Assembly: GCA_037975125.1 (NCBI GenBank)
Contig: CM075855.1
Coordinates: 82,211,085-82,275,084 of the forward strand
Source: Latrodectus hesperus
Lineage: Eukaryota; Arthropoda; Arachnida; Araneae; Theridiidae
Direction of reading: 5' to 3'
Length of the DNA: 64,000 nt
Shown: in pieces, positions 1 through 10,642 of the stretch
Numbering within the stretch: the stretch's first letter is position 1
Layout: every line of letters starts with the position of its first letter
Notes under the pieces: generated by a model
Databases searched by the model: none
What the model saw: the letters and a program-made list of their open reading frames with translations, nothing else
Told to the model about the DNA's origin: nothing
Program-made: the position numbers and the translations under genes

Positions 1-1070
1 TGCCAAAGCTCGATTGTAAAAACACCGAGAATCTTTTCCTGTAGGACACTTTGAGTATTTGGGTTTTTCATTAGTAAAGCTATAAAGTTGAAATGACACA
101 AAGATGGCAGTTTTCATAGCATTGGTATTGGCAGCATTACCTTTAATAGCTTTTCGATAATAGTTCATTAAACGAGATATTACCCCTTCAGTCAAATTTC
201 CTTTTTTTTTTTTACCTCCCAAACATTTTCCTTTTGCCTTATATTCTTTTACTTTATTCCGCATACCAGTGCCAAGTCTTTTCGCCACATGATTAATACA
301 TTCTATTTTTGTGATTTTAAAATCACCATAAACATTGTTCTCGTTTAAACACACAAATGTTTTTTAATCCTCATCAGATAAGAGACTTGTGTACCGCATT
401 ACACACAGTTCAATTGATCTCTTCCAAAGTATCTCAGCAGCAAGCATTTCCACAGAATTTGATGAGCCTTCACAGTTTTTATCACACAGGCCAGAACTCT
501 TATGTCCGTCTTACCAAATACTAGATTCAGCTGTATGAAGGCCTAACTCATGTTGCGAAACTTCACATAAATGGCAATACTTCGAAACAATTTCCAAGTC
601 AATAACTATGCCAGTTAATATATCCATGACACAGTCAATACCATAAAGACAAGTATGGCCTCTCATTTGCCATGTTCCATCATAGGAAACACAAATATCA
701 ATTATTTTTTCTTTGCATAAATTTGGATTATGTTTTACATGTTCCTCTAACACTGTTTCCCATCACAGTGTTCACATTTTAACCCTTGCAAAAGAATTGG
801 CCAAACATCATCAGATACTATTGTATAACCAGCTTTATTTGAATATTAAACCACATGACTGAAATGATCCAGTTTCTGTCAACATTTTGGCGTTTCCAAA
901 CAGTTTGATGATTGGTCATTCTCATCATTGTTGCAGATCTGATTTTCGGCTGTAATAGACTCATCATTTCTTTGTTTATTAAATCTAGCTTTATTCCTTT
1001 CAGTAGCAAGTTTCTATTTCTTTGAAGGCCTACTTTTAGGTACTTGCCACCGAGAACTAGCTTTAGGCAT
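1..1070 (-). pseudogene. Mutator-like transposase gene, decayed, cut by window edge
   Basis: The gene reads leftward from an ATG at 1070 (peptide begins MPKASSRWQVPKS). Recognisable blocks in order are a basic N-terminus, SDDVWPILLQGLKCEHC around 750-830, VSYDGTWQMRGHTCLYGI around 630-695, CINHVAKRLGT around 270-310, and CPTGKDSRCFYNRALA at the left edge. It is broken by a stop near 1015, further stops and frame changes between the blocks, and a shift in the A-run (T-run on plus) near 198-212. The same blocks in the same order occur in the copy at 36160-37911, which is the main support. They resemble proteins annotated as Mutator-like transposase domain proteins in spiders (family knowledge). 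The C-terminal end lies outside the window. The copy cannot make a full protein. Confidence 0.72.
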
Positions 1071-1128
1071 ATTTTGAATATTCAAAAACAAATATTACGA
1101 AAGCAACTTATGAAATACTAAAGAAAAC

Positions 1129-1331
1129 TTATTTATTACATTACATACATTCAGACTTGTATGCTTGATTCTTGAGATCCGCTTGCAAGTTCTCGTCGAT
1201 AATAGGACAATTAGCACAATGACAGATGTACAGAAGATAACACCCAGGGCCACGGTGGGAATCGAACCCACACTCCTATGGTCTCAAGCGATTAGCGGAG
1301 TGATGCTTTGACCACTCAGCCACGGAGCGTC
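1129..1331 (-). mobile_element. tRNA-derived SINE with target duplication
   Basis: Read leftward, the element starts with a tRNA-like head carrying an A box (TGGCTGAGTGG) and a perfect B box (GGTTCGATTCC), the internal RNA polymerase III promoter. A unique body of about 110 bp and an AT-rich tail follow. Flanks CTAAAGAAAAC (1118-1128) and CTAAAGTAAAC (1332-1342) match at 10 of 11 bases and look like a target-site duplication. The tRNA head does not fold as a clean functional tRNA and is followed by non-tRNA sequence, so a SINE is preferred over a tRNA gene. Confidence 0.7.
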
Positions 1332-1342
1332 CTAAAGTAAAC

Positions 1343-2249
1343 ACCAATTAATCGAAATATTTTAAATGAACAATAATACAAATCCAGTTATAGTTAATTC
1401 AAATGTGTTTCCACTTAAATTAGAAACTTCAAAATTAATAGCAAATAAACACTTTTTGCCACATAAAATATAAAAATGAACTTAAAATTAGCTGTTTTGT
1501 GTCAAGAATTTAGTGTGGTTAACCACGGCCTTTTAAATTTTTTTTATTTTGGTTTGCAAAAATCGCTCTTCTGATTATCGGATTTCCAAAATTTAACTTG
1601 CAAAAATGAAAAAAGAACATTTGAAACTTGGGAATTTTGAAGAATTAGAAGATTTTTGTCAAATTTAACGTCCCGTGTCCCCTTAAATTATTCGATTAAA
1701 AGTATGTTACAATTAAATAAAAGAAATTTTAACTATATACATGAACAGCACAGAAACAAAAAGATTTACAATGTACCTGATTATAATATAAAGTTTTTTT
1801 TGTCATCTGCTTTTGCAGGATGAAAGAACTTTTCAAAACAGTTTTCTTACCACTTGTGTTCTGACCATAAATGTAAGCATATATATATTGTTATTATTAT
1901 AATTATGTGTGTTAATTATACATGTATATTTGATTACTTTTATTTATCATTTTTAACATATATTTTTATACATTTTATTTGTTTCTCCATGATTATGTAC
2001 ATAATTCCACTTAAATGTAAATTTTTTAACTATATTAACCATTTACGATATATTATATAATAATGCACACATACTATTTCATAACATAATTCATATATAC
2101 TTTTTTATATAAAAACACAGAATAGATGCTATTTAACAAATTGCATATAATTCTTGGTGGCTGGTGAAGTAACATGGTACAGTAACGAAGTACTAAACGA
2201 GAAGTCATCGGACAGAAAAATTATAATAATTGCATTACTGCTTTTTTTT
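1343..2249. other. AT-rich spacer, nothing recognised
   Basis: Very AT-rich sequence. A 68-residue open frame at 1854-2060 is low-complexity hydrophobic sequence in AT-rich DNA and is not treated as a gene. Confidence 0.6.
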
Positions 2250-2289
2250 TTTCTAAAATTTTATGCACATTAAACATAATATTGGTGAA

Positions 2290-3910
2290 ATAATTTTGGA
2301 GAGTTTGGCAATTTAAGTTCTTTTCCAATATACCAAGCTGCTTGAACTGCTTGTCGAAAAATTTTGTCTTTGCAGGATTTCTAATAATTTAATTTTGGTA
2401 TTGTTTCTGCAATCCCAGAGGGACAAGCATAAGACAGTAGTGGTCTGAGATTTATTTGTAACTTAACGCTTGGTTGTCCATGGATAGGTTTATATTTTAG
2501 TAATGAATATAGAATTGCAGGTCTTTACTTAAGTTTGTTTATAATTAACTTTGATAAAAGCTCCAACTTAGTTTCTTGTCAAGCGTATAATACCTAAAAC
2601 TTTATACAGTGTAGACTAAGGTTAGAGTATTTTATTTATTTTTTTTATCAGCAGTTATGTGTTCTTTCTTCGTAAATAAAATTAGTTTTTCGTAAATACT
2701 GTTATTTTTCATTGACAAGTATTTTCCATTGTTTGAAAAAACTCAAGAAAACTCAAGTAGCTGAAAGTGTGCATTTAGTGAACTGGAAATGGTTAGTAAT
2801 TTTCCTGTTTTGAGCTGGTGTAACAGTGTCATCTTCAAAGAGATGCAGGATGTTTGGGGGTGATGTTGGTATGTCATTACCATAGATTCAAATTAATCTT
2901 GGTCAAAATTTGGAAACCCGTGTCACGCCGACTGAAATGGGTCTTGTATTTGAATATGTATAACCTATGCAAATCTGGAACTTTTTTCCCAGAAGATATG
3001 ATAACTCATATGAGTTGGTCTGGAAGACCAACAAGGATGAGTTTGTAAACTAACATGCTCGATAATCTAAACTCTATCAAAGCTTTCGGCAATATCTAGG
3101 GAAACTGCTCCAGTACTTTTTCTATTGGAATCCGAGGGGTATTGTTTCACCAACTGTGATCATTTGGTTGGTGATCGAGTGATGTTTTAAAAACCCATGT
3201 TGTTCAGAAATGATGGTGTTGTTATAATTTAAGTACAGGTTCATTCTATTTAAGGTAATTCCTTCAGCAATTCTGCTAAGAGAAGATAGTAGACTAATTG
3301 GTCTATAAATGGATAGTAGATAATTTTCTTGCTTATATTTTAAAATGGGGATGATCGATGCAGTTTTTCAAGTTTTCGGGAAGTATCTTATTTAAGAATT
3401 TCATTGATAAGCATAATTATTTTGAATAGGGTGTTAAGGGTGGCTTATTTTAACATTTTATTGGCTATAAAATCAACGCCAGAAGCCTTTACGTTTTTTT
3501 AAAAATTGCCATTACCTCTGAGGAAATGGTAATTTCTACGACTTATGTGTAACGTGTGGAGAGAAACCTGAAAATTGTGCGGGCAAAGAATTCTTCCGTT
3601 TATGGGTCCTGTAAATACTATGTAGTAAATTGTTGCATAAAAAAAGTCAGCAATTGCTTCAGTTTTGTATATTTATGTGTAAGAAATGTTATTTTGGCCT
3701 TGAATGGGCAGAAAATGTTGCAGTTTTTTCTTAAACATACCGACGGCCTTCCAGATGGTGCGTTTGTGTGTAGATAAGGACTGTATTTTTTATCTCTATT
3801 GTTGGAAGTTGTACTTATCAAACTTGGCACTTGATTCCTTGTTCACTCTGTTATATTCCGTTTCAATTTGGGTATTTCTATTATTTTGGTAGGATTTTCT
3901 TAAATTAATT
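2290..3910 (-). pseudogene. Jockey-like reverse transcriptase remnant
   Basis: In three leftward frames one can follow, in the correct order: a pre-RT stretch (IWKAVGMFKKK, then EAIADFF) near 3630-3760; TGYFPKTWKTASIIPILK-like sequence near 3340-3400; RPISLLSSLSRIAEG near 3250-3310; LDIAESFDRV (palm motif A) near 3060-3100; NDIPTSPPNILHLFEDDT (palm motif C, with the usual FADDT decayed to FEDDT) near 2830-2880; and a C-terminal part with LRPLLSYACPSGIAE near 2400-2440. Stops and indels are frequent. The NDIPTSP-before-ADD signature is typical of jockey-type polymerases. It is certainly non-functional. Confidence 0.7.
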
Positions 3911-4844
3911 TTCGCTTTTAAAATTCTGAGATAAGAATGTTAATGGCAGTGGGAGGGGGGAGACGAGCTTCTCTGATTCATGGCAAGCAGCAATTAGCTA
4001 GGCCTCCAAGCCAATCACTTCATTTTCTAGTTCATATCTCGTGTGTTTTCTTTGAAACATAAAAGGGTTATCAATTAATATTTGTTTGTATTTAATTCAG
4101 TCCGTATTATGAAGAATGGGGTGGAAGATCCAGTCCATGTTATGAAGTGTAGCATGCTATGAAGAGTGTCAGCGGAAATAAAAGACTAGATTATGAACAG
4201 ACCTGAGTTCTGTGAGTGTTTTAATTTTAGTGTTAAAGTTTATTCCTCTGATAAGCGCAGAATCTATTGTTCTAGTGGAAGTCTGTCTTACTTTGAAAAA
4301 AGTTCAAAGTGATTCGTACACGCACTTGGAGGCTAGAAAATTGCGTTCTCTACATTGGAGGTCTGTGGTGATCAGTATAAAAATAAGTATTCCTTTTTAC
4401 TCTCATTTCAGCTATGTGTTTAGGTTTAAAAACAAATGAATAAAGGAAAACATAAAAATGATATAAATATGGAATATTTTACATTTCGTTATTTTTTCCT
4501 GGTATATTAAAAAAAATCTCTTTGGAATTTATTTTTACTTGAATATATAATCTCTTGTAAACATAAATCTGTATAGGAGTAAATTATTCTCCTCATAAAC
4601 ATATAGCTCTGTTTTTTTTTTAATTTCTTTCTTTTTTCTCTTCTTTTTTTATTATTTCATAATGAGGAATAAAAAAGCATCAATTGCACCAAAAGGTAGT
4701 TTCATGAAAAATAACAATCAATAGTAGAGATAAGAGTCCAGTTCCAGATACTCCGACAAAATTTGATAGATTTCAATTATTGTTTTCCTCTTCTTCAGGA
4801 AGACGCTTTTGGTCCTGATTACTTTTCATGACATTTTGAGCACC

Positions 4845-5720
4845 GGAGGACGTGCCTAAGAGCTATTTGGTTTTGTGGATATCGTTGAACCTGATAGCAT
4901 TGTGTGGAGGGTTTCCTGAGTTTTCTCAAGATTCAATCTTCACTGTAAGGTTTTCAAAAATTTTGCTCTTGATAAATCTACGAAGTGAGACTAAGAAAAT
5001 AAATATGTTAACTTTTGCGTCATCAACTGCTTTCACATTTGTGGGATGGCTTTCATTGAAATTCCACTTCATAATCTCTTCAGTGTCATTAGTGATGGTA
5101 TCACTTGGAAGTCCTCGGGTGACGATCTTAATGTCCTTGAGTGTTGGTTGTAATTAAATACGAAAGATTATTTCGAGTTATATCCAGAAACTTTGTTGAT
5201 TTTCAAAGGTCTTTCATAATAATGATTTTGATTTTAAAAGTTTGCTTTTCCCTGTATACTACTCTGTAGTTTCTTCAAATAGTCTTATAATAGTCAAATA
5301 GTTTCTATCTGATATCTGAGTTTCAACTGATATAGAAAACTAGTCTCTGTAAACTACTACAGGTTTTACCTCATTCTTTTCAGAAGAATTTCAGTATATT
5401 TTCTTTAGATATCTTTGATTTTTCTGAGGATCAGTTTGCTGTATTTCTATAGTATCACATTTATCAGATTACTCACTCATTTTCTCGTAAGGATTAGTCT
5501 CTATCAAGCTCGGAAACACTGGTGGTTCTGCAAATCGAATGCCTTATCTTTGGTTCTGTAATCTCTTTTATCTCGATCTTTAGTGGAAGATCAAGATTAA
5601 TTTTTTTGATACACTAACTGCAAACTCTTTCTTTTGTATCATCACTCCAAGAATCGTTTTGTTCAGTCTTTCTCTTCAAAACGCTCTTCATTGGCTTAAC
5701 CAATATTTCTAGGAACAGAA
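4845..5720 (-). pseudogene. Jockey ORF1 (gag-like) remnant with pre-C2HC-like block
   Basis: Leftward from 5157 the best open stretch contains LKDIKIVTRGLPSDT and, about 55 residues on, FLVSLRR followed by SKIFENLTVKIES. This pattern (KIVIRGLP, then a leucine/proline-rich FIVSLPR-like block, then IFNLT) is characteristic of the pre-C2HC domain of jockey-type ORF1 nucleic-acid-binding proteins. The downstream CCHC zinc knuckles are not readable. The upstream part (5170-5720) is broken but contains polar, proline-rich fragments compatible with an ORF1 N-terminus. It lies upstream of the reverse transcriptase remnant in the same orientation, as expected for one LINE. Confidence 0.55.
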
Positions 5721-7147
5721 AACCATTAAAGTGAAAGGTTGACTCATACTCCAGAAGGTAATTCGAAATTGTCTAACTCTTCCTAGAGAGTAGATCTGCA
5801 TTCACACTAAAATGTGACAAACTACAATCTTAAAAATATTTTCCCTTTATCTTAATTAAAAACATAAGGAAGGAGTAATATTTTTACGAATAGAAAATTA
5901 TTTACTGTACAAGTCATTTAGAAATTATATTTATTTAAAAATGAATTTACTGTACTGTGGCAATAATATCTTTTTGCATAAAAAATATTATTTAACAGAA
6001 ATTAAATTTATAACTATTATATAAAGTTTTCCCTTAAAAAATAAATTTTTAAATTTTCATTAATTATCAAGAGTTTATGTTAAAAGGTTATTGATATTTC
6101 TTTTTTCTTGTTAGTGTAATGAATTTAACATTCAATTTTTTTTCAGAAGTTTAAAATTAAACATTCTAATGCTTTTTATATTTGTTTATATAATTATGTA
6201 AATTCATTAGTTAAATTCTCATAGTCTATATCTTTCGAAATTTGTTTGGAATTTTTAGAGTTTCACATATAATTTATTAATTGCTAATAAATTTATATGT
6301 ACAAGAATTTTTGACATGTTGTTAGAAGTATGGTGAATCAAATTGACTTGTCTGTCAGAAACTCTGACTTGGTTAGTTGAGATGTGATTGAGGTTTCTTG
6401 TAGAGTTAATAATCAGCGGTTGTCGTTTTCCTGAAGTCCTAAGCGTTAGCAAACTTCTCTGTACGTCTGGCATTTTTTACTGTCAACATTCAAACGTACA
6501 ACGTTTCGTGTAGCAACGTCCAGCGATAGAAACATTCGGCGTTGTTCGAATGTACCATGCCTAGTGCGTCAGTGTTCATAATTTCTGGAATATCCTCTAA
6601 TGGAATTCCATGTTTTCATCACTGCAAGAATTGTATGTTATGTTCCACGTATAATAGGTAGGGACAGCGACATATAGTTGTTTTTGCAAATAGCTCCATT
6701 TGGCACAGTAGGGAAAAAAGCTATTAATGTTTTGTATTTAGGTGGTTCGCTTACTATTTTTCAGATAGTCTTTCGTGAGGTAAACTCTTTGCTTATTCTC
6801 TAAATGTACTGCTGAATATTGCACAGTTGGTTCGTGTTGGTAATAAGATAACCGAGTATCCACCACGCTACTTCTTCGTGTTTACTATTGATGATTCTTC
6901 TCGTTTTATATATGATGATCTCGCTGTTTCTGTTTTGTTGCTTTCTATGGCTACTTAAAATATTGCTGTGTAACTGTTTTCATATTTACAGTTATATTTA
7001 ATAGATGTCACTGAATTGTGCATTCTACTTTTATCTGTGTTTGGAACATTTTAAAATGTTTTGGGTTATATGGTACTATCCATTGATTATATAATTCCAG
7101 TTCATCCAGTATTTATATTTTAGCCTAAAGCTGATGAGTTATTTTAT
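5721..7147. other. AT-rich spacer, nothing firmly recognised
   Basis: No protein family could be recognised. A 72-residue leftward frame at 6255-6473 starts MPDVQRSLLTLRTSGKRQ but resembles nothing known to me. The stretch lies downstream of the promoter-like module at 7371-7690 and may be the decayed body of whatever that module once drove (inference). Confidence 0.4.
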
Positions 7148-7216
7148 TCATTCGCTGTACTTCGCTTCACATTTACTTTCATAACTGGGAAGATCTCCTC
7201 TTTTACATTTAGGCAT
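7148..7216 (-). other. Short leader-proximal ORF (22 codons), unrecognised
   Basis: Leftward from ATG 7216 the reading is MPKCKRGDLPSYESKCEAKY followed by two residues and a stop. The ATG is immediately preceded by TTTTGTAGA, which looks like a 3' splice site. It sits about 160 bp downstream of the initiator of the heat-shock-type module. It could be the first coding bases of a decayed element gene. The family is not recognised. Confidence 0.25.
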
Positions 7217-7370
7217 TCTACAAAATATAAATCAAACATTTTTATTAAGAAATACTCTACGAACACTTCATGAAGTTTTCACACTTTATTTTCAATTCAT
7301 ATTCAATCACTGTATCACTTTAAATATTCACACTTCATTGTTTGTTTTTACTCTTTCTATGCACTTGTAA

Positions 7371-7690
7371 GAAACTGACGTTCAAACCTATGACGGATCA
7401 TGCTTTATCAACCTCTCTGTTCCAATAGTTAGCTCCTCCCATATAAAAAGAGGCTTTGAATAGTCTACAATGTTCCCGCACATTCCACAACATTCGAATG
7501 TGTTCTGGAACGTCCCACTACATTCAAGAAAATTCCACAATACTTGATTGTGTTCTAGAACATTGCACATGATCTGGAATATTCCAAGCTATTCCAAAAA
7601 TTCTAGAAAGTTCTGGAACGCTCTTTAATGTTGTAGAATGCTCTCGAATGTTCAGGGGTGCTCTAGAAATTTCTAGAAAACTTCCACCTC
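7371..7690 (-). promoter_or_regulatory. Heat-shock-type promoter module (HSE array, TATA-like, Inr)
   Basis: Between 7466 and 7690 there are repeated inverted GAA/TTC units with 2-bp spacing. Examples are TTCTAGAAAGTTCTGGAA (7601-7618, four contiguous alternating units), TTC-GAA-TTC at 7523-7535, TTCTGGAA at 7503-7510, TTCTAGAA at 7553-7560, GAATGTTC at 7646-7653 and GAA-TTC-GAA at 7666-7678. Reading leftward, a TATA-like GATAAAGC (7409-7402) lies about 31 bp upstream of an arthropod initiator TCAGTT (7378-7373), and an A-rich leader follows. The spacing matches heat-shock-factor-driven promoters. No intact downstream gene is visible. Function is inferred from motif layout only. Confidence 0.45.
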
Positions 7691-7739
7691 CTATATCTTC
7701 AAAAGTACGCCCTTCAGGCAGAAACATTAACTTTCTTCT

Positions 7740-9492
7740 TGAATTTGAGATTGAGTGTTACACCATATAACTTTTTTGTTCGTACCGGTAATCATTCCTA
7801 AGTTTTATCGACACACACATTGTACGCTTTCTTTTATAATATATAATTATTTTACTCAGTAAATAAACAACAAAAGTATGGTAAAAAAGTTAATTAAAAA
7901 TAATGTATTACAAATATGTCAATTATACAACATTACTATTCAAACTATATTTTGTATTTTTGGCGATAATTCAATTACCAAAAGAAATCAATTTGTAATA
8001 GAAAATTTACTCTTCCCACACTTGTTCTGGGACTCAGATTCAGGAATATTCCATCTAAATTCTGTATACACATAATCAAAGAAAATTTTTCTAATGTCTA
8101 TATTTATCCATTCATTATTAAAAAACGCTATAAGAGGACAGATATATTTACAAGATTTAGTTTCGGTACGCACGCATCTATATTCCTTACGGATCAAGAC
8201 TTAGTCACATTCGGTATACATTTTCTGAAGTGAGAGTGAGTACCTGACGTCATCAATGCTCAATTGGCAAAGGAGGTTACATTATTTTATGATGATCGCC
8301 AAGATTTCCAACAATATCACCATATTTAATTCATTTATATAATTTTATTACTATCTAATATTAAAGTATAATCAATTTTCTGATCAAAGTTTTCTACTTT
8401 TCTAGATGTAGGAGATTTTATTGTCTTCGAAATTAAACTTTTATTTCCTAATTTATTTGCTATTTTGTAAACCTGGCTAAGCAATACATTATACTGAACC
8501 TACCTGTAAAGTTTAAATCTTTTTCTAAAGAATCAGTTTGTAACTTTCCAATCAGCAGGAATTTATTAATTAATTTAGATAGTTAACAATTTCAATGGCA
8601 CAGTCAGTGCTAGATTAGTTTCAAAGCTTAATTTTTCTTTGTTTGGGGAAATATTCTTACATTTCTTGAGTCACAATGAAAAATTTTGCAAAAATTTAAT
8701 CTGACATCAGAAGGTAAATTCGTAAGTAGTTATTATAACAAGTTTATTTCTTGATTTCCTTATACAGTGCTCTTTCATTTACAATAGTATTTAAAACAGA
8801 TAAGTATTGGTTCCAGTAAAAATCCCAAATTAAGAAGGATTCAATGATACATCCTACTCTCTCCTGATACAGAGGTAGTAAACCAGGTTTATCTCTAACA
8901 TCCTCAAATTATAGAAAATTTTATTACAGCTTCTTGCCACCGGTCATCTGAAATATCTTAATCCTGACTTGCTAATCTTACTGTAAAAAATCTCTCGACC
9001 ATCTTGGTCCAAAATGGCTAAAGTACCATGCCTCTGCCAAACATATCTTGGAATGCTTGTTTCTCCGCTGGGAAGAAATTAATTCCTCCCTTCTTCTTGT
9101 TTCCTACTTTTAAAGGTCAGAGGATTCATAGATCTAGAGTGACCCAGTTAGATTTGGTTGGAGATAAGAAATAACAACAACAAATATTTTTCAGTAGTGA
9201 CAGCTGCTTCTAATACTGGACATCAGGCAGATATTTTGAATAAAAAGATAACAAAAGTATCACTTTTTACAAAAATCAATGACAGTTTTAGAACAGTTTT
9301 TACTTCATCAAAGAAATTAATACTTCTTTCATAGACTTCTTTAGTCTTAATGCTTTCTTGAATAACAGCAAATAAACTGTTTAAAACCTCAAATTTATTT
9401 ATTTATTTCTTAATTGGGCTTTTCCTATTTTTTTAATGAAGAAAGTTCATTATATATCTCCGAAAATAACTTGAAAATATAGTTTTATTAAG
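7740..9492. other. AT-rich spacer left of the Gypsy array
   Basis: Non-coding AT-rich DNA. A more GC-balanced patch at about 8930-9130 reads leftward with short coding-like runs but matches no family I recognise. Confidence 0.45.
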
Positions 9493-9496
9493 CAAG
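9493..9496. repeat. Left target-site duplication CAAG of the tandem Gypsy array
   Basis: CAAG directly abuts the first base of LTR 1 and is repeated at 18822-18825 directly after LTR 3. Integrases of Ty3/Gypsy elements usually make 4-6 bp duplications. Confidence 0.7.
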
Positions 9497-9796
9497 TGTA
9501 GTGATTCCTTTCTCACGCTTTTAATGAGTTACGGAAATGGCATTTCCCTTCTCAGCCCATCTGGCAAAGGGTGAATAAATTCCCACGCTTCGGACAGGAA
9601 ATGCACTCCGACCCCCTTTTCTCTTGGGGGAAGAAGGAGCGCCGGACCACGTGACAGTCCAGCGTGAGAGAGGAAAAAGAACGACCCCAGCCACTTGGTA
9701 CGCGACCGTCAGGATGTAGAGAAGTATAATAAAATGTTCTTGCATTGAAGTCTTATTCTGTTCTTCACACCGAATGCCACTATTAAAATCATAACA
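9497..9796 (+). repeat. LTR 1 (300 bp)
   Basis: Begins TGTAGTGAT and ends CATAACA. It is repeated at 14010 and 18523. It differs from LTR2 by one base that I could see (T at 9506 against C at 14019). AATAAA at 9728-9733 can serve as the polyadenylation signal. Confidence 0.92.
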
Positions 9797-9797
9797 G

Positions 9798-9813
9798 TGG
9801 TGACCCGCGAGAC
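9798..9813 (+). other. Primer binding site, tRNA-Trp-like
   Basis: One base after LTR1 the sequence reads TGGTGACCCGCGAGAC. TGG pairs with a tRNA CCA end, and the first nine bases fit the 3' end of tRNA-Trp, the primer of CsRn1-group elements. The remaining bases fit tRNA-Trp poorly, so the primer assignment is tentative. Confidence 0.6.
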
Positions 9814-9865
9814 TTTATGAACCTCATATCTGTGCTCATTTTTCCTGAATAAAAACTGCATAATT

Positions 9866-10642
9866 ATGGAGTCAGCGGCAGTTGTCATACCTGCATTCAT
9901 AAAAGCAGACCCTTCGCTGTGGTTCTATATGATAGAAAGTACTTTTGCACTAGCAAATCCTAAGCCTATAACCGACTCTAAAACAAAGTATAACTATGTA
10001 GTCGCTCATCTTCCTCCAGAAACGGCGACCATCGTCAGGGATGTCATTATGCAGCCAGACGCAACAGACCCGTACCAGAATCTGAAGGAAAAACTAGTGG
10101 AACGGTGTTCGGAAAGCAAGACTCAAGAAATTCGGCGGTTGTTAGCCGGAGAAAGCCTGGGAGACCGGAAGCCCTCGGAATTGTTACGGAGCATGAAACG
10201 TCGAGCCGAAAATCATAACATCGACGATTCCTTACTCCTAGAGCTCTTCAATCAAGCAATGCCAGTTCCAGTGCAGACGATCCTAGCATCGATTTCTCCT
10301 CTGACCTCTGACAAAGCTGCTGAGATTGCCGACAGAATTCAACAAATTCCTCCCCACAATGCCTTTGCTGTCTCCAGTCAAGTTCCTACTCAATCATCAT
10401 TCACCGTAGAAAAGAAGCCCAACTTCGATTCTCTCTACGAGGAAATAAAGGAGCTACACAAAGAAATTGCGGAATTACGATCAAGATCGAGGAGTAGGAA
10501 TCGGAGCCAGCAGAATTTTCATCATCGGCAACGATCTTCTTCACGGCAAAAACTCTGCTTTTATCATGCTCGATTTAAGGAAAAGGCTCGAAAGTGTACT
10601 CCTCCATGCGCATTCCAGGGAAACGCTACTCCGGGGGAGTAG
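9866..10642 (+). CDS. gag: Gag protein of CsRn1-type retrotransposon, copy 1
   Basis: 258 residues; forms the particle that packages element RNA. Residues 1-165 are capsid-like and helical ([12 protein letters not shown] near 16-27; [20 protein letters not shown] near 86-105). Residues 204-229 are rich in arginine-serine and probably bind RNA. Residues 231-248, [18 protein letters not shown], form the C-x2-H-x9-C-x3-C finger (C231, H234, C244, C248) that distinguishes CsRn1-group Gag from the usual CCHC knuckle. The start is the first ATG after the PBS and leader (AATTATGG). The frame ends at TAG 10640-10642 inside the pol frame, so Pol must be made by a -1 frameshift. It is identical in sequence to the second copy's Gag. 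Confidence 0.93.
   Translation: MESAAVVIPAFIKADPSLWFYMIESTFALANPKPITDSKTKYNYVVAHLPPETATIVRDVIMQPDATDPYQNLKEKLVERCSESKTQEIRRLLAGESLGDRKPSELLRSMKRRAENHNIDDSLLLELFNQAMPVPVQTILASISPLTSDKAAEIADRIQQIPPHNAFAVSSQVPTQSSFTVEKKPNFDSLYEEIKELHKEIAELRSRSRSRNRSQQNFHHRQRSSSRQKLCFYHARFKEKARKCTPPCAFQGNATPGE

Larger units (their letters stand above)
2250..5720 (-). mobile_element. Decayed jockey-clade LINE (ORF1 and ORF2 remnants)
   Basis: This is a non-LTR retrotransposon read leftward: an ORF1-like nucleic-acid-binding remnant (about 5720-4845), an unreadable middle stretch (4840-3910) where the rest of ORF1 and the endonuclease should be, and a reverse transcriptase remnant (about 3910-2290). Every block needs several frame changes. 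The order and polarity match jockey-type LINEs. No tail or target duplication could be placed with confidence, so both ends are approximate. The middle looks too short for both the ORF1 zinc knuckles and a whole endonuclease, so an internal deletion is likely. Confidence 0.65.

Noticed and set aside
1261..1331. Functional tRNA gene
   Set aside because: The cloverleaf is imperfect, a long non-tRNA body follows, and a target duplication brackets the whole unit, so it is a SINE head.
9521..9900. Leftward ORFs of 74 and 63 codons in LTR1 and leader (repeated at the other LTRs)
   Set aside because: They are shadows inside the LTR and the gag leader on the non-coding strand and recur only because the LTR recurs.
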